Assembly: GCF_006538885.1 (NCBI RefSeq)
Contig: NZ_BJLY01000002.1
Location: 1 to 64,000, forward strand
Length of the DNA: 64,000 nt
Source: Gluconobacter roseus NBRC 3990
Lineage (GTDB): Bacteria > Pseudomonadota > Alphaproteobacteria > Acetobacterales > Acetobacteraceae
Direction: 5' to 3'
Positions 35,971 to 44,464 of the stretch are shown piece by piece. Each line of letters starts with the position of its first letter. Position 1 is the first letter of the stretch. Below the pieces are notes generated by a model, which saw only the letters and a program-made list of their open reading frames with translations, was not told the origin of the DNA and made no database searches. A program made the translations under genes and the position numbers.

Positions 35971-38616
35971 TCAGTGGGCGTGGGCGGCAAGCCAGTCGTG
36001 GATCTGGCTCTGGGTCGCCTGAACCGCTTCCTGACGGGCGGCAACGGTGTTGAGGGCATGGGCCGTGGCAATCTTCGCGCCAGTCGTCTTGCTGGAAGAC
36101 GGATCCTTCTGAAGCTCGGCCAGGATGTCCGGATTGTTGGAATGTCCTGCGATGGCCGGCAGGAACCCGTCCTGTGACCAAGGGGCCAGATGCGTGCGGA
36201 TCTCGGCCTCGTGCTGGCGGACCAGCTTCCAGACGAGGTCCGGATTTTCGCTGGCAGAGGCGACCTGTGACAGTGCCATGGAAATACGGCCGTCCGGAAT
36301 GGCGCCGCTATAGGCCAGTTCCACGTTGCGACGGATCAGGTCCGGGTCGGAGGCATTGGCGAGGGCCTGGAAGAGGCGGAGCTTGAGTTCGGTCGCCTGG
36401 GTGTCACGGACTTTCTTGGCCATGATCTCGTAGGTTGCGGCGTCGGTATGCTTCATCGCAAGGGCCGAGACCGTACCGACCAGATCGGGACGCAGGGAGG
36501 CCGGGTTCTTCAGCCAGATCGCGAAACGACGCTTGGCCTCAGTCAGCACGGCCGGGTCATTGAAGGTGCCGAGCGCCGAGATGACGGACGGACGCAGCAT
36601 CGTGTCCAGCACGCTCTCATGCGGCTTCTGGTCCCAGCCGAGACGCTTCAGGACCGGGGCAAGGCGGCTGCGGGCATAGGCCTGGAACGCAGGGCGATCC
36701 GGGCTGCCGATTTCATAGAAATCAAGCGCTTCCAGCTTGCCGATGATTTCCTCAAGCGTGGCGATGTCGGTCTCATGCGCGGCCGTCAGCCGGTCCACGA
36801 GGTCGAAATAGGAGGACAGCGCGCCATGCCCGGCCCGGAACTGCGCGAACTGGTCGCCGAGGATGTTGGCGCGGTCCACGGGAGCAAATTTTGAGATCGA
36901 TGCGGCGATCGGAGCGAAGGCCACGTCGTCGTAATGCACGCGGTAATACCCGCTCTCGCCCAGATCGAGCTTGAGGGGCGCATTGCAGCGGGGCAGGGTG
37001 AAGGTGGCGGGTTCGGCACCAAGCACCAGCTTGCGGGTCTCAAGGCCGGGACCGCCTGCGACAACCGGAATGTTCCAGGTCAGGGCCTTCGCATTCGGGT
37101 CATGGATCGTGAAGCGGCTCTGCGTCAGGGTATAGGTTGTCTGGCCATTCTTGCAGACCGCCGCGACATTGACCTGTGGAATACCAGGCTGTTCGGTGAA
37201 GCTGCGGGCGACTTTGCCGACATCCTGTCCCGACGTGCCGGAGAGCGCGTTCCACAGATCCTGACTGGTCGCGTTGCCAAAGGCATGGGCCTTCATATAA
37301 GCGCGCATTCCGTCGCGGAAATGATCTTCGCCAAGCCAGCCTTCCATCATGCGGATGACCAGCTCGCCCTTGCCGTAGCTGATCCCGTCAAATGCGGAAT
37401 TGGCTTCGCTCACATTGTGGATGACCTGCTGGATCGGATGGGTCGTGGACAGGGCGTCCGTGGCCATCGTGGCTTCGCGGGTCTCGTGCTGGCGCGGCCA
37501 GATGTCCCAGTCGGGGTTCATCTTGTCGGTTGCCTTGATCTCCATCCAGGAGGCAAAGCCTTCGTTCAGCCAGATATTGTCCCACCAGCCCATGGTCACC
37601 AGATCGCCGGACCACTGATGCGCCATTTCATGCGCAACGACTTCATAGATCAATTCGCGGGTGCGCGGCGTGCTGTTCTTCGGATCAAACAGCAGGACGT
37701 TGTCGATATAGGTCAGCGCGCCCCAGTTCTCCATTGCGCCTGCCTGATAGTTGCCGGGGATGGCTAGCATATCCATCTTGGGCAGCGGGTATTTGATGCC
37801 GAAATACTCGTTGTAATAGGGCAGGATCTTCTCGGCAGCACCCAGAGCGTAGGTGCCCTGGCTTTCAAGGCCGCTTGGGGCAAAAACGCGGATGGGCGTG
37901 CCGTCAGCCTTGCCGTCGACGGAGGCCATGTCACCGGCCACCAGTGCGAGCAGGTAGTTCGACATGCGGGGCGTCGGGCTGAAAGAGACACGCTTCGTCT
38001 TTTCATCCTGCTGCGTCGTGCCGATGATTGGCATGTTGCTGACAGCCGCGTATTCGAAAGGCAGCGTCACGTTCAACTGATAGGTTGCCTTGAAGGCGGG
38101 TTCGTCCCAGCCTGGGAACATCCGGCGTGCGTCCGCGACTTCGAACTGCGTGACCAGCATCCGCTTCGGCTTGCCTGTCGGGTCGGTGTAGTCGTCAATA
38201 TAGATGCCGTTCGGCGTTTTCAGGATCGGACCGGAATACTTGATCGCCAGCGTGTGGACGCCGGCTGGAACGGGTGTCGGAAAGTGCAGGGTGACGGTTT
38301 CGGCGGCATCATCCTGACGGATCTCGGCCTTCTGCGAATTGTCCAGCAACGCGCTGGCCAGTTTGAGGCCTGCCTGATTGAGCGTGACGTCGGCGGTCGG
38401 GCTCTTGACCTCGACCCGGACGATTTCATCGCCCTGAAGCGTCAGATGCTCCATGTCCGTCGTCAGATCGATGATGTAGTCCGTGGGCACAACGGTTTTC
38501 GGCAGCTGGCCCGGTGTGGTGTCGAAGGAGAACGTTCCTTCGGCATGGGCGGGAAGCGCGAGGGGTAGTCCTGCAAGCAGGGTTGTCAGAACGAGAAGGC
38601 GGCGCATCAAACGCAA
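35971..38616 (-). CDS. M1 family aminopeptidase, exported
   Basis: An 881-residue zinc aminopeptidase. The signal peptide ends at LPAHAEG. The substrate motif GAMENWG (about residue 292) and the zinc site HEMAHQWSGD (HExxH, about 328) with the distal glutamate in NEGFASWMEI are all intact. The C-terminal 330 residues form the helical ERAP1-like domain. It removes N-terminal residues from peptides, here in the periplasm. An ATG at 38607 would shorten the leader by three residues. Confidence 0.93.
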   Translation of the reverse strand: MRLMRRLLVLTTLLAGLPLALPAHAEGTFSFDTTPGQLPKTVVPTDYIIDLTTDMEHLTLQGDEIVRVEVKSPTADVTLNQAGLKLASALLDNSQKAEIRQDDAAETVTLHFPTPVPAGVHTLAIKYSGPILKTPNGIYIDDYTDPTGKPKRMLVTQFEVADARRMFPGWDEPAFKATYQLNVTLPFEYAAVSNMPIIGTTQQDEKTKRVSFSPTPRMSNYLLALVAGDMASVDGKADGTPIRVFAPSGLESQGTYALGAAEKILPYYNEYFGIKYPLPKMDMLAIPGNYQAGAMENWGALTYIDNVLLFDPKNSTPRTRELIYEVVAHEMAHQWSGDLVTMGWWDNIWLNEGFASWMEIKATDKMNPDWDIWPRQHETREATMATDALSTTHPIQQVIHNVSEANSAFDGISYGKGELVIRMMEGWLGEDHFRDGMRAYMKAHAFGNATSQDLWNALSGTSGQDVGKVARSFTEQPGIPQVNVAAVCKNGQTTYTLTQSRFTIHDPNAKALTWNIPVVAGGPGLETRKLVLGAEPATFTLPRCNAPLKLDLGESGYYRVHYDDVAFAPIAASISKFAPVDRANILGDQFAQFRAGHGALSSYFDLVDRLTAAHETDIATLEEIIGKLEALDFYEIGSPDRPAFQAYARSRLAPVLKRLGWDQKPHESVLDTMLRPSVISALGTFNDPAVLTEAKRRFAIWLKNPASLRPDLVGTVSALAMKHTDAATYEIMAKKVRDTQATELKLRLFQALANASDPDLIRRNVELAYSGAIPDGRISMALSQVASASENPDLVWKLVRQHEAEIRTHLAPWSQDGFLPAIAGHSNNPDILAELQKDPSSSKTTGAKIATAHALNTVAARQEAVQATQSQIHDWLAAHAH

Positions 38617-38785
38617 TTCCTTGAAACAGTCGGATGGGGCAACGGAACAGGCCGTTCGCTTTTGTTACGGTTACGGTGGCATAGCCCTGTCATGCGGGAA
38701 AGTGTCCGTCCCTAAAAACCTTGTCATCTGGAATGCGCTCGAGACTTGACAGATCAGGGAGCGCCGGGCTCTTTTCGATGCAGAG

Positions 38786-38850
38786 GGCAATGGATTCTGC
38801 CTGACCGTTCCCGGTCGAACCGCTTCACCCGGAAGCTGATGATTCCTGTC
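38786..38850 (+). ncRNA. Fluoride riboswitch (crcB motif)
   Basis: The segment follows the crcB consensus. GGCA (38786-38789) pairs with TGCC (38798-38801) around the loop ATGGATTC; an optional hairpin GACCG/CGGTC (38803-38816) follows; then the conserved AACCGC and stem GCTTC/GAAGC (38822-38836) leading into TGATGATTCCTGTC. GGATTC in the first loop can pair with GATTCC at 38841-38846 with one T-T mismatch to make the pseudoknot. The downstream gene codes a CLC-F type protein, the expected target. Fluoride binding would raise expression. GTCC-ATCA-GGAC at 38855-38866 could belong to the expression platform. Confidence 0.85.
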
Positions 38851-38889
38851 AAACGTCCATCAGGACACGACAGGAGAATTGCGTTCGTT

Positions 38890-40230
38890 ATGCGTGAAGT
38901 TCAGAATCAGCCCGTACTGTCCCGTATCATCGCACTGTGTTGCCTGAGTGGCATTCTGGCCGTGCTGTCGGTCTGCATCGGCAGTGCCTGTGCGCTGTTT
39001 CTCTGGCTTCTGGAACTCGCTACATCCTGCCGGATCGACCATCCGACCCTGCTGTTTGGCCTTCCGGTCGCCGGGGTGGCTGTCGGGCTGTGCTATTTCT
39101 GGTTCGGTCGGGATGTTGAGGCCGGTGCGAACCTGATTGTGGACGAGATCCATAAGCCGGGGGCGGGGGTTCAGCTCCGGATGGCGCCGCTCGTTCTGCT
39201 CGCAACGGTCGTAAGCCATCTGTTCGGGGCTTCTGTCGGGCGGGAAGGGACGGCGATACAGGTTGGCGGTAGTCTGGCCAGTGCCACGGCCCGGCTGTTC
39301 AGGCTGCGGGGTCCGGAAACCTGCGTTCTGCTGACCTGCGGTATTGCTGCAGGGTTTGGCGCCGTGTTCGGAACACCCATCGCAGGTGCGGTGTTTGCAC
39401 TGGAAGTTCTGACACTGGGACAGGTTGACTACCGGTTCCTTGTTCCTACTGCCCTGTCATCCATTATCGCGGACTGGTCCTGTCGTGCCTGGGGGATCCA
39501 TCATGCGTCCTATCCGCTCGTGTTTCAGGGCACCCTGAATTCGGATGGTTCGGTTTCTCACGTCGATCTTGGACTGGTGGTGAGGATTGCGGTAGCGGCG
39601 GTGGCGTTCGGCCTGATGAGCCGGATTTTTGCCGAGAGTGTGCACCGTCTGGCCGCTGTCATGAAAAAAATTTGCCCTACGGCATGGCTGCGTCCGGCCA
39701 TCGGCGGCATCCTGACCATTCTGCTGGTCGCGCTGGTTGGAAGCCGGGATTATCTGGGGCTGGGCGTCCTGCCTCCGGAACCGGGCGGAGCATCCATCGT
39801 CAGCTTCTTCGGCCCTGACATTTATCCCTGGTCCTGGTTCTGGAAGCTGGTCTTTACGGTCACCGTGCTGGCGACGGGGTTCAAGGGCGGGGAAGTCACG
39901 CCGCTGTTTTTTCTCGGGGCAGCAACGGGAAACGTTCTGGCGCCGCTTTTGCATGTCCCGGTTGATCTGCTGGCGGCTGTCGGGTTCGTGGCGGTTTTCG
40001 CCGGTGCCGCGAACACGCCGGTGGCCTGCATGCTGATGGGTGTCGAACTGTTTGGTGGGGCGGATATCGTCTATTTCGCGACCGGCTGCTTCGTCGCCTA
40101 TGTCTGTTCCGGTCATACCGGCATCTATCTGTCCCAGCGGATCGGCACACCCAAAAGCCGTTTCAGGGATGCGATCTGCGGCATGACCCTCCGTGAGGCC
40201 AGAGTGCCGCAGACCGGCAAGGGACACTGA
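38890..40230 (+). CDS. CLC-type fluoride/proton antiporter (CLC-F family)
   Basis: A 446-residue polytopic membrane protein of the CLC family. The motif GREGTAIQVGG has Thr where chloride CLCs have Pro, and the canonical GSGIP selectivity motif is replaced by GANLIVDEIH; the third motif reads FKGGEVTPLFFLGA. These are marks of the CLC-F branch, which exports fluoride in exchange for protons. The fluoride riboswitch just upstream gives independent support. The start was set at the ATG at 38890 with AGGAG 13 bases upstream, because the ATG at 38839 lies inside the riboswitch core. It is convergent with the next gene, seven bases apart. Confidence 0.88.
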   Translation: MREVQNQPVLSRIIALCCLSGILAVLSVCIGSACALFLWLLELATSCRIDHPTLLFGLPVAGVAVGLCYFWFGRDVEAGANLIVDEIHKPGAGVQLRMAPLVLLATVVSHLFGASVGREGTAIQVGGSLASATARLFRLRGPETCVLLTCGIAAGFGAVFGTPIAGAVFALEVLTLGQVDYRFLVPTALSSIIADWSCRAWGIHHASYPLVFQGTLNSDGSVSHVDLGLVVRIAVAAVAFGLMSRIFAESVHRLAAVMKKICPTAWLRPAIGGILTILLVALVGSRDYLGLGVLPPEPGGASIVSFFGPDIYPWSWFWKLVFTVTVLATGFKGGEVTPLFFLGAATGNVLAPLLHVPVDLLAAVGFVAVFAGAANTPVACMLMGVELFGGADIVYFATGCFVAYVCSGHTGIYLSQRIGTPKSRFRDAICGMTLREARVPQTGKGH

Positions 40231-40237
40231 CTGACGC

Positions 40238-41533
40238 TTATCTTTTGCGCGCAGGCTGTGAAAGCGCCATGACCAGTGCCGCAATCCAGCCGATGATCGT
40301 CCAGCCCAGCAGGATGGTGATCATGGCGACACGGTGCTGATTGGGCGTATTGCGGCGATAGGCAATCAGGAGCGGGACGAGGTACAGCGCCAGTCCGAGG
40401 CCTGCGAGAACGGGAAAGAGCGCTCCGGATTTTGCAACAAGTCCCGAAGGTGGGACTGCCTGATCCGTTTCAGGTGGCTTGGCCGCGGCAGAAGACGGGG
40501 GCGGATTGTTGCTTTGCGCTGATTCGGAAGTGGAAGGCACTGGCTGCGGCTCGGCCGAAACGGGTTTTCGGGTTTCGGTTACAGAGGCGACCTGTTCTGG
40601 CGTGATGTAGCCGTTTTGCTGGAGGAAAACGGCCAGAGCCTGTGGGAAAGGCAGAAGCTCTTTCTCCTGCGGGGAGCAGCCACGGCCGTTCTGTTTCTCT
40701 GCTGCAGGTTTGAGGTCGCATGCTGACAGGCCGAAGCCGGACGCTTTTGTGGACTGGGCATGCGCCAGCATGTCACGCCAGCCTTCGGCAAATTCGCCCA
40801 GATTGGCTTTGGTTGCGACTTCATAAGCCAGAAAGCCGTTGGGTTCGAAACGTCCGCCATGGATCCAGTTGCGTCGTCTGCTGGCCAGATCATCCCTTAG
40901 ATAATTCCGGTAAGCCGGATCGCGGGTGACATTTTCAAGCACGCCATCATGGTACCGTGAGATCACAACAGGGGCTTCCGAACCCGCATGAGACGCAAAG
41001 GCATACAGAAAAGACTGATCGACTGTCAGGATTTCTTCCTGCCCGTTCCCGGCAATGTCCAAGACATCCGGTTCGCCATCGCCGTCCAGCGCCCCCAGTT
41101 CAAGATGAGCCCATTGCCCGTCAGGGCGCAGATCAAAAATGGATGTGAGCGAACAGCAATGCGCCCCGCCAGTGTAAGCAGACACCATGATCTGCGGAAA
41201 TCTCGACGACGCATCCAGCTGTCGGAGCGACATTTTCAGCTGCACCAATCCGTCATCTTCAGTCCCATAGGGTGCCAGTGGAAAAGAGACGGGATGGGAA
41301 TGGGCATCACCGGGCGTTCGGAGGGTCAGAAACGCCGTGCTGCAGGGGGAAGTCGGGCTGGTGTCAGCGTCGCTCCAAATCACCGGGACAGTGCATTTTG
41401 CGGTGCGCCTGACATCCAGCGCCGCGACAACACCGCGTGCGGACAAAACGGCATGAGAGCTGTTTTCCATGTCCGTGTGGGCGATGGGAGGGAGTGGGCG
41501 GGACGCCGCGACGCATGGTGAGAGAACTGACAT
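40238..41533 (-). CDS. Exported protein with C-terminal superinfection-immunity-like membrane domain
   Basis: A protein of at least 431 residues with two parts. The N-terminal 220 residues look like an exported beta-rich domain with FG-GAP/VCBS-like features (VSAYTGGAHCCSLTSIFDL, ELGALDGDGEPDVLDIAGNG) and paired cysteines. After a Pro/Ser-rich linker the last 60 residues hold two helices with the pattern of the superinfection immunity family (ALYLVPLLIAYRR, then ITILLGWTIIGWIAALVMAL). Translation continues in frame upstream of this ATG to give a convincing signal peptide (ITIKNLTLGAVLTAV then MSVLSPCVAAS), so the true start is probably an ATT at 41581 or 41578, behind GGAGAA. Function unknown. 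Confidence 0.65.
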   Translation of the reverse strand: MSVLSPCVAASRPLPPIAHTDMENSSHAVLSARGVVAALDVRRTAKCTVPVIWSDADTSPTSPCSTAFLTLRTPGDAHSHPVSFPLAPYGTEDDGLVQLKMSLRQLDASSRFPQIMVSAYTGGAHCCSLTSIFDLRPDGQWAHLELGALDGDGEPDVLDIAGNGQEEILTVDQSFLYAFASHAGSEAPVVISRYHDGVLENVTRDPAYRNYLRDDLASRRRNWIHGGRFEPNGFLAYEVATKANLGEFAEGWRDMLAHAQSTKASGFGLSACDLKPAAEKQNGRGCSPQEKELLPFPQALAVFLQQNGYITPEQVASVTETRKPVSAEPQPVPSTSESAQSNNPPPSSAAAKPPETDQAVPPSGLVAKSGALFPVLAGLGLALYLVPLLIAYRRNTPNQHRVAMITILLGWTIIGWIAALVMALSQPARKR

Positions 41534-41765
41534 TACAGCTGTCAGAACTGCGCCCAGAGTCAGATTTTTTATCGTAATAATGGGCGGTTCTCCTGTCGTT
41601 TTCTGTAGCGCCTGACTGCCCTTCGGGACGGGATAATTTTCAGTCTCGGCTGAGAACGCCTCGTATACATTCCTGGTTTTTAAGTTCTCTGTGGTGCGAC
41701 TGACCTCAAGGTATACCGCACGGCTCCAAACTCGCGGCTATAAAAGAGAGCCTAGGACACCTGAG

Positions 41766-42015
41766 CGACCGCATGCGGTCACCGATCAGAACGAATAATC
41801 GCTGAATTTTTTACAACAGCAGGTCAGATCAGCAATGATATCGGCGCCGTTGCCTCTGATGGAAAATCAGTCCAGCACGACAGGCAAAAATACAGACGCC
41901 GCAGCTGCATTGGGATCATGTTCAAAAGGCTTAAGGGATGGCGGCGTGTTAAAACACGCCAAGACAGATGCCCGAGCGTCTTCTTCTCGGGTATCTGTCT
42001 CGCTGTAACCGTCAT
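41766..42015 (+). pseudogene. Decayed IS5-family transposase, C-terminal remnant
   Basis: The plus strand translates to a recognisable end of an IS5-type (IS1031/IS427-like) DDE transposase: PHAVTDQNE, a frameshift, then RIIAEFFTTAGQISNDIGA, an internal gap, then RQKYRRRSCIGIMFKRLKGW and RCPSVFFSGICLAVTVIF to a stop. The KR..IEIMF..LK.WRR.ATRYD pattern is the catalytic C-terminal block, including the final glutamate position, which here is glycine. The middle part of the enzyme and the N-terminal half are missing. It lies between two minus-strand genes and marks an old insertion and deletion. Confidence 0.7.
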
Positions 42016-42068
42016 ATTTCGGCTATGAGTCCTAAACCTGGGAAATATGACGTTTGATTTATCTGGGT

Positions 42069-42371
42069 TCAGACAGACACATCGATCTTATGCAGTCCCT
42101 TGAGATGGCTTTCATCTGGATGACCTGAATGAAATGGGATGGTGGGAAGGAGATGAACGCCGGTCAGATCCTGAACCCTGATGCAACTCCATTTTCCCTG
42201 CGGCGGGATTTCTTTTTCATGTGCATCATCACCGCGATAGAGCAGGACCCTCTCTTCACCATCTCCCGTTCCCAGGGAATGAGGGGATCCAAATCCCGCC
42301 TCGCCATGAAACGTGAAAGTAACAGCGCTCTTTTTCTCAATGGCATCTTTAAGCGTTTGGTAAGCTGACAT
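42069..42371 (-). CDS. Small protein with WYL-like core
   Basis: A 100-residue protein of unknown function. The pattern MSAYQTLKDAIEKKSAVTF, then FHGEAGFGSPHSLGTG and ERVLLYR resembles the core strand-turn of WYL ligand-sensing domains (an initial helix, then a basic-aromatic strand and a PH-LG turn). No DNA-binding domain is attached. The start at 42371 has GAGGG ten bases upstream; an ATG at 42458 would extend the protein by 29 residues of unlikely sequence. The IS remnant lies downstream. Confidence 0.55.
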   Translation of the reverse strand: MSAYQTLKDAIEKKSAVTFTFHGEAGFGSPHSLGTGDGEERVLLYRGDDAHEKEIPPQGKWSCIRVQDLTGVHLLPTIPFHSGHPDESHLKGLHKIDVSV

Positions 42372-42557
42372 AGGAGCAATACCCTCTTCATGCTGTGGCA
42401 ATGTTACGAAACAAACTTCTGTGGTCACATAACGAAGCCGTGAAGGGATGGGTTGCATCCCTTTTTGAGTCTTAAAGCTGCTTTTTGGAAAGCCATAAGA
42501 TGGAGCGCAGCCTCAGACGCGGAATGGTCTGCAATAGTCGGAGGGCACCATCTGTTT

Positions 42558-44174
42558 TCAGGAGAGCTTCGAAAGCCCTTCCAGCAGACGGGCGATAGCC
42601 TCTGCTCCCGGATCAGGAATATTCCGGAGCTGATCTTGTGGAACATAGGCTGCACGGCCAGCCTTGGCAGGCATTGCGCGTGTTGCATCTGCGCCTTCAC
42701 GGGCAGCCTTGGCTGCCTGCTGGAGACTACCGGCCTGAAGCGCGGTTACAGCAGGGATCAGAGCATCAAGCATTGTCCGATCACCCAGAGAGGCCCCGCC
42801 ATATTTCTGCATGCGCTCCAAGCCAGCCACCAGCCCGTCACGCCAGTCTTTCTTCTGCCCAGCCGTTGCAAACATAATGGACAACAGAACGCCACTTGAG
42901 CCACCGGCATTACGTGCCAGAAGCCGTCCCAGCGTTTCGCAGAGTTCCTGTGGAGATGCGAGAGGCAGGCGGGCGATGTTCTTCAGAATAATGCGGCTGG
43001 CTTCAGCAAAGGTCGAGCCTGCGTCGCCATCGCCGATCCGGGCATCAAGCGCATTCAGATCCTTTTCATTGTCGATAAGAATCCTGGCTCCATGCGTGAT
43101 AAAATTTTCAATATAGGCATTGGATGAAGGCTTATAAGCGAAGGTATCAGGCAGGGTCGGGGTCGGTCTGGTCTGAAGAGACCCAAATGGAGCAATACCC
43201 GGCCAGGCCCATGGTTCGACCGGAGACTTCAGAGCCTCGATGAAGTCTGGCTGCGCTGGAATAGCAGACAGGGAAAAACCATACATATCCAGGGACGTCA
43301 TCATGGGAGCCGGACCGATCAGAACGTCAATGCGCTCTGCAAGGCTGGTTCTGGAAAGTGAATCCACGATGGCCTGAGCTTCCAGCACCGGAACCGCGCC
43401 CAGCATGTTGACCATGACGGCCTGTTTTTCACTCGTCAGATATGTGACGAGAGTGTCTGCTGCCTTTGCGACCAAAGCGTCCAGTCTGTCTACGGCGATA
43501 CGCTCAGTGCCGGGTTCTCCATGGATCCCCAGACCCAGTTCGGCCTCGTCTTCATTCAGCCGCGTTTCATGCTCCGGGTCATAAACATTGACGTCGGACA
43601 GGGAGAGACCAAGTGAGACCGTGGTATTGATGGCTTCAGCGGCAGCCTGTTTGACTTCCGCCAGACCGGCCCCTGTTTCTGCAGCATGTCCTGCAATCTT
43701 CTGGACAAGAACCGTTCCGGCAATCCCCCGGGCATGGGGACCGCGGCCCAGTGCTATGTCATCAGTTACGATGACGAGTTCGACCTTCTTTCCTAGAAGA
43801 CGTGCCTGCTCTGCCGCAAGGCCGAAATTCAGGCGATCACCGGTGTAATTCTTGACGATCAGCAGACAGCCTGCTTCCCTGGTCACTTCCAGTATCGCAG
43901 CAAGGATGGCGTCAACATTGGGGGAGGCGAAGAGGGCACCGCAGACAGCGGCGGTCAGCATGCCTTTTCCGACGAAGCCTGCATGGGCTGGTTCGTGACC
44001 GGACCCGCCACCAGAAACAATCGCGACTTTTGATTTGTCCCATTCTTTCCTGAAAACGACGTGGATGTTGTCATGTCCTTCAAGCCGGCAGAGATGAGAA
44101 CCTGCCGATGATCTCAGAAATCCGTCAATGCCTTCAGCCACAAGGGTGTCGCGGTGATTGTAAAAACGCTTCAT
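42558..44174 (-). CDS. dhaK: Dihydroxyacetone kinase, single-chain ATP-dependent (DhaK-DhaL)
   Basis: A 538-residue kinase in which DhaK and DhaL domains are fused. The DhaK part has VSGGGSGHEPAHAGFVGKGM (about residues 50-70) and the substrate-binding histidine in GLGIHGEPG (about 218). The DhaL part from about 355 has the nucleotide and magnesium site DARIGDGDAGSTFAEA. It phosphorylates dihydroxyacetone with ATP and feeds it into triose metabolism; in Gluconobacter-like bacteria dihydroxyacetone arises from glycerol oxidation. The start at 44174 has GGAAG nine bases upstream. The gene stands alone. Confidence 0.93.
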   Translation of the reverse strand: MKRFYNHRDTLVAEGIDGFLRSSAGSHLCRLEGHDNIHVVFRKEWDKSKVAIVSGGGSGHEPAHAGFVGKGMLTAAVCGALFASPNVDAILAAILEVTREAGCLLIVKNYTGDRLNFGLAAEQARLLGKKVELVIVTDDIALGRGPHARGIAGTVLVQKIAGHAAETGAGLAEVKQAAAEAINTTVSLGLSLSDVNVYDPEHETRLNEDEAELGLGIHGEPGTERIAVDRLDALVAKAADTLVTYLTSEKQAVMVNMLGAVPVLEAQAIVDSLSRTSLAERIDVLIGPAPMMTSLDMYGFSLSAIPAQPDFIEALKSPVEPWAWPGIAPFGSLQTRPTPTLPDTFAYKPSSNAYIENFITHGARILIDNEKDLNALDARIGDGDAGSTFAEASRIILKNIARLPLASPQELCETLGRLLARNAGGSSGVLLSIMFATAGQKKDWRDGLVAGLERMQKYGGASLGDRTMLDALIPAVTALQAGSLQQAAKAAREGADATRAMPAKAGRAAYVPQDQLRNIPDPGAEAIARLLEGLSKLS

Positions 44175-44464
44175 CGTGTCTTTCTTCCACAAAGGGCGGG
44201 TGAAGAAGAAAACGTTTCAATCAGCATTTTAGGCCTATCACCTTCAGGAGAGGCTTATTAAATTGGTCTATTCACAATGGTTTACGCATAACCGTTTATC
44301 GTCATGGTTCTACCAGCGCCCGAAAGATTCCGCTTCAGGCCGGATCATGACGTCAGATTGCTCTTGTATGCTGGTACTTCGTGCCTGTTATGGGCAATAC
44401 ACTTAGAACAGCGCTTACTGGCAATAAAACCATTCTAAGGAAGCAATATCATCAAGGCCTGCTC

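Noticed and set aside
38839-38889. ATG at 38839 as start of the CLC gene
   Set aside because: This ATG lies in the conserved TGATG of the fluoride aptamer.
41767-41780. 14-bp palindrome GACCGCATGCGGTC as an operator
   Set aside because: It overlaps the HAVTDQN segment of the transposase remnant and is not next to a start codon.
41943-42052. Three strong successive hairpins (GGCGTGTT/AACACGCC, a 15-bp stem at 41962-42000, an 11-bp stem at 42010-42052) as a structured RNA
   Set aside because: The first two stems lie in codons of the decayed IS5-type transposase on the plus strand, and the third spans its end; no T run follows. Coding remnant is the simpler explanation.
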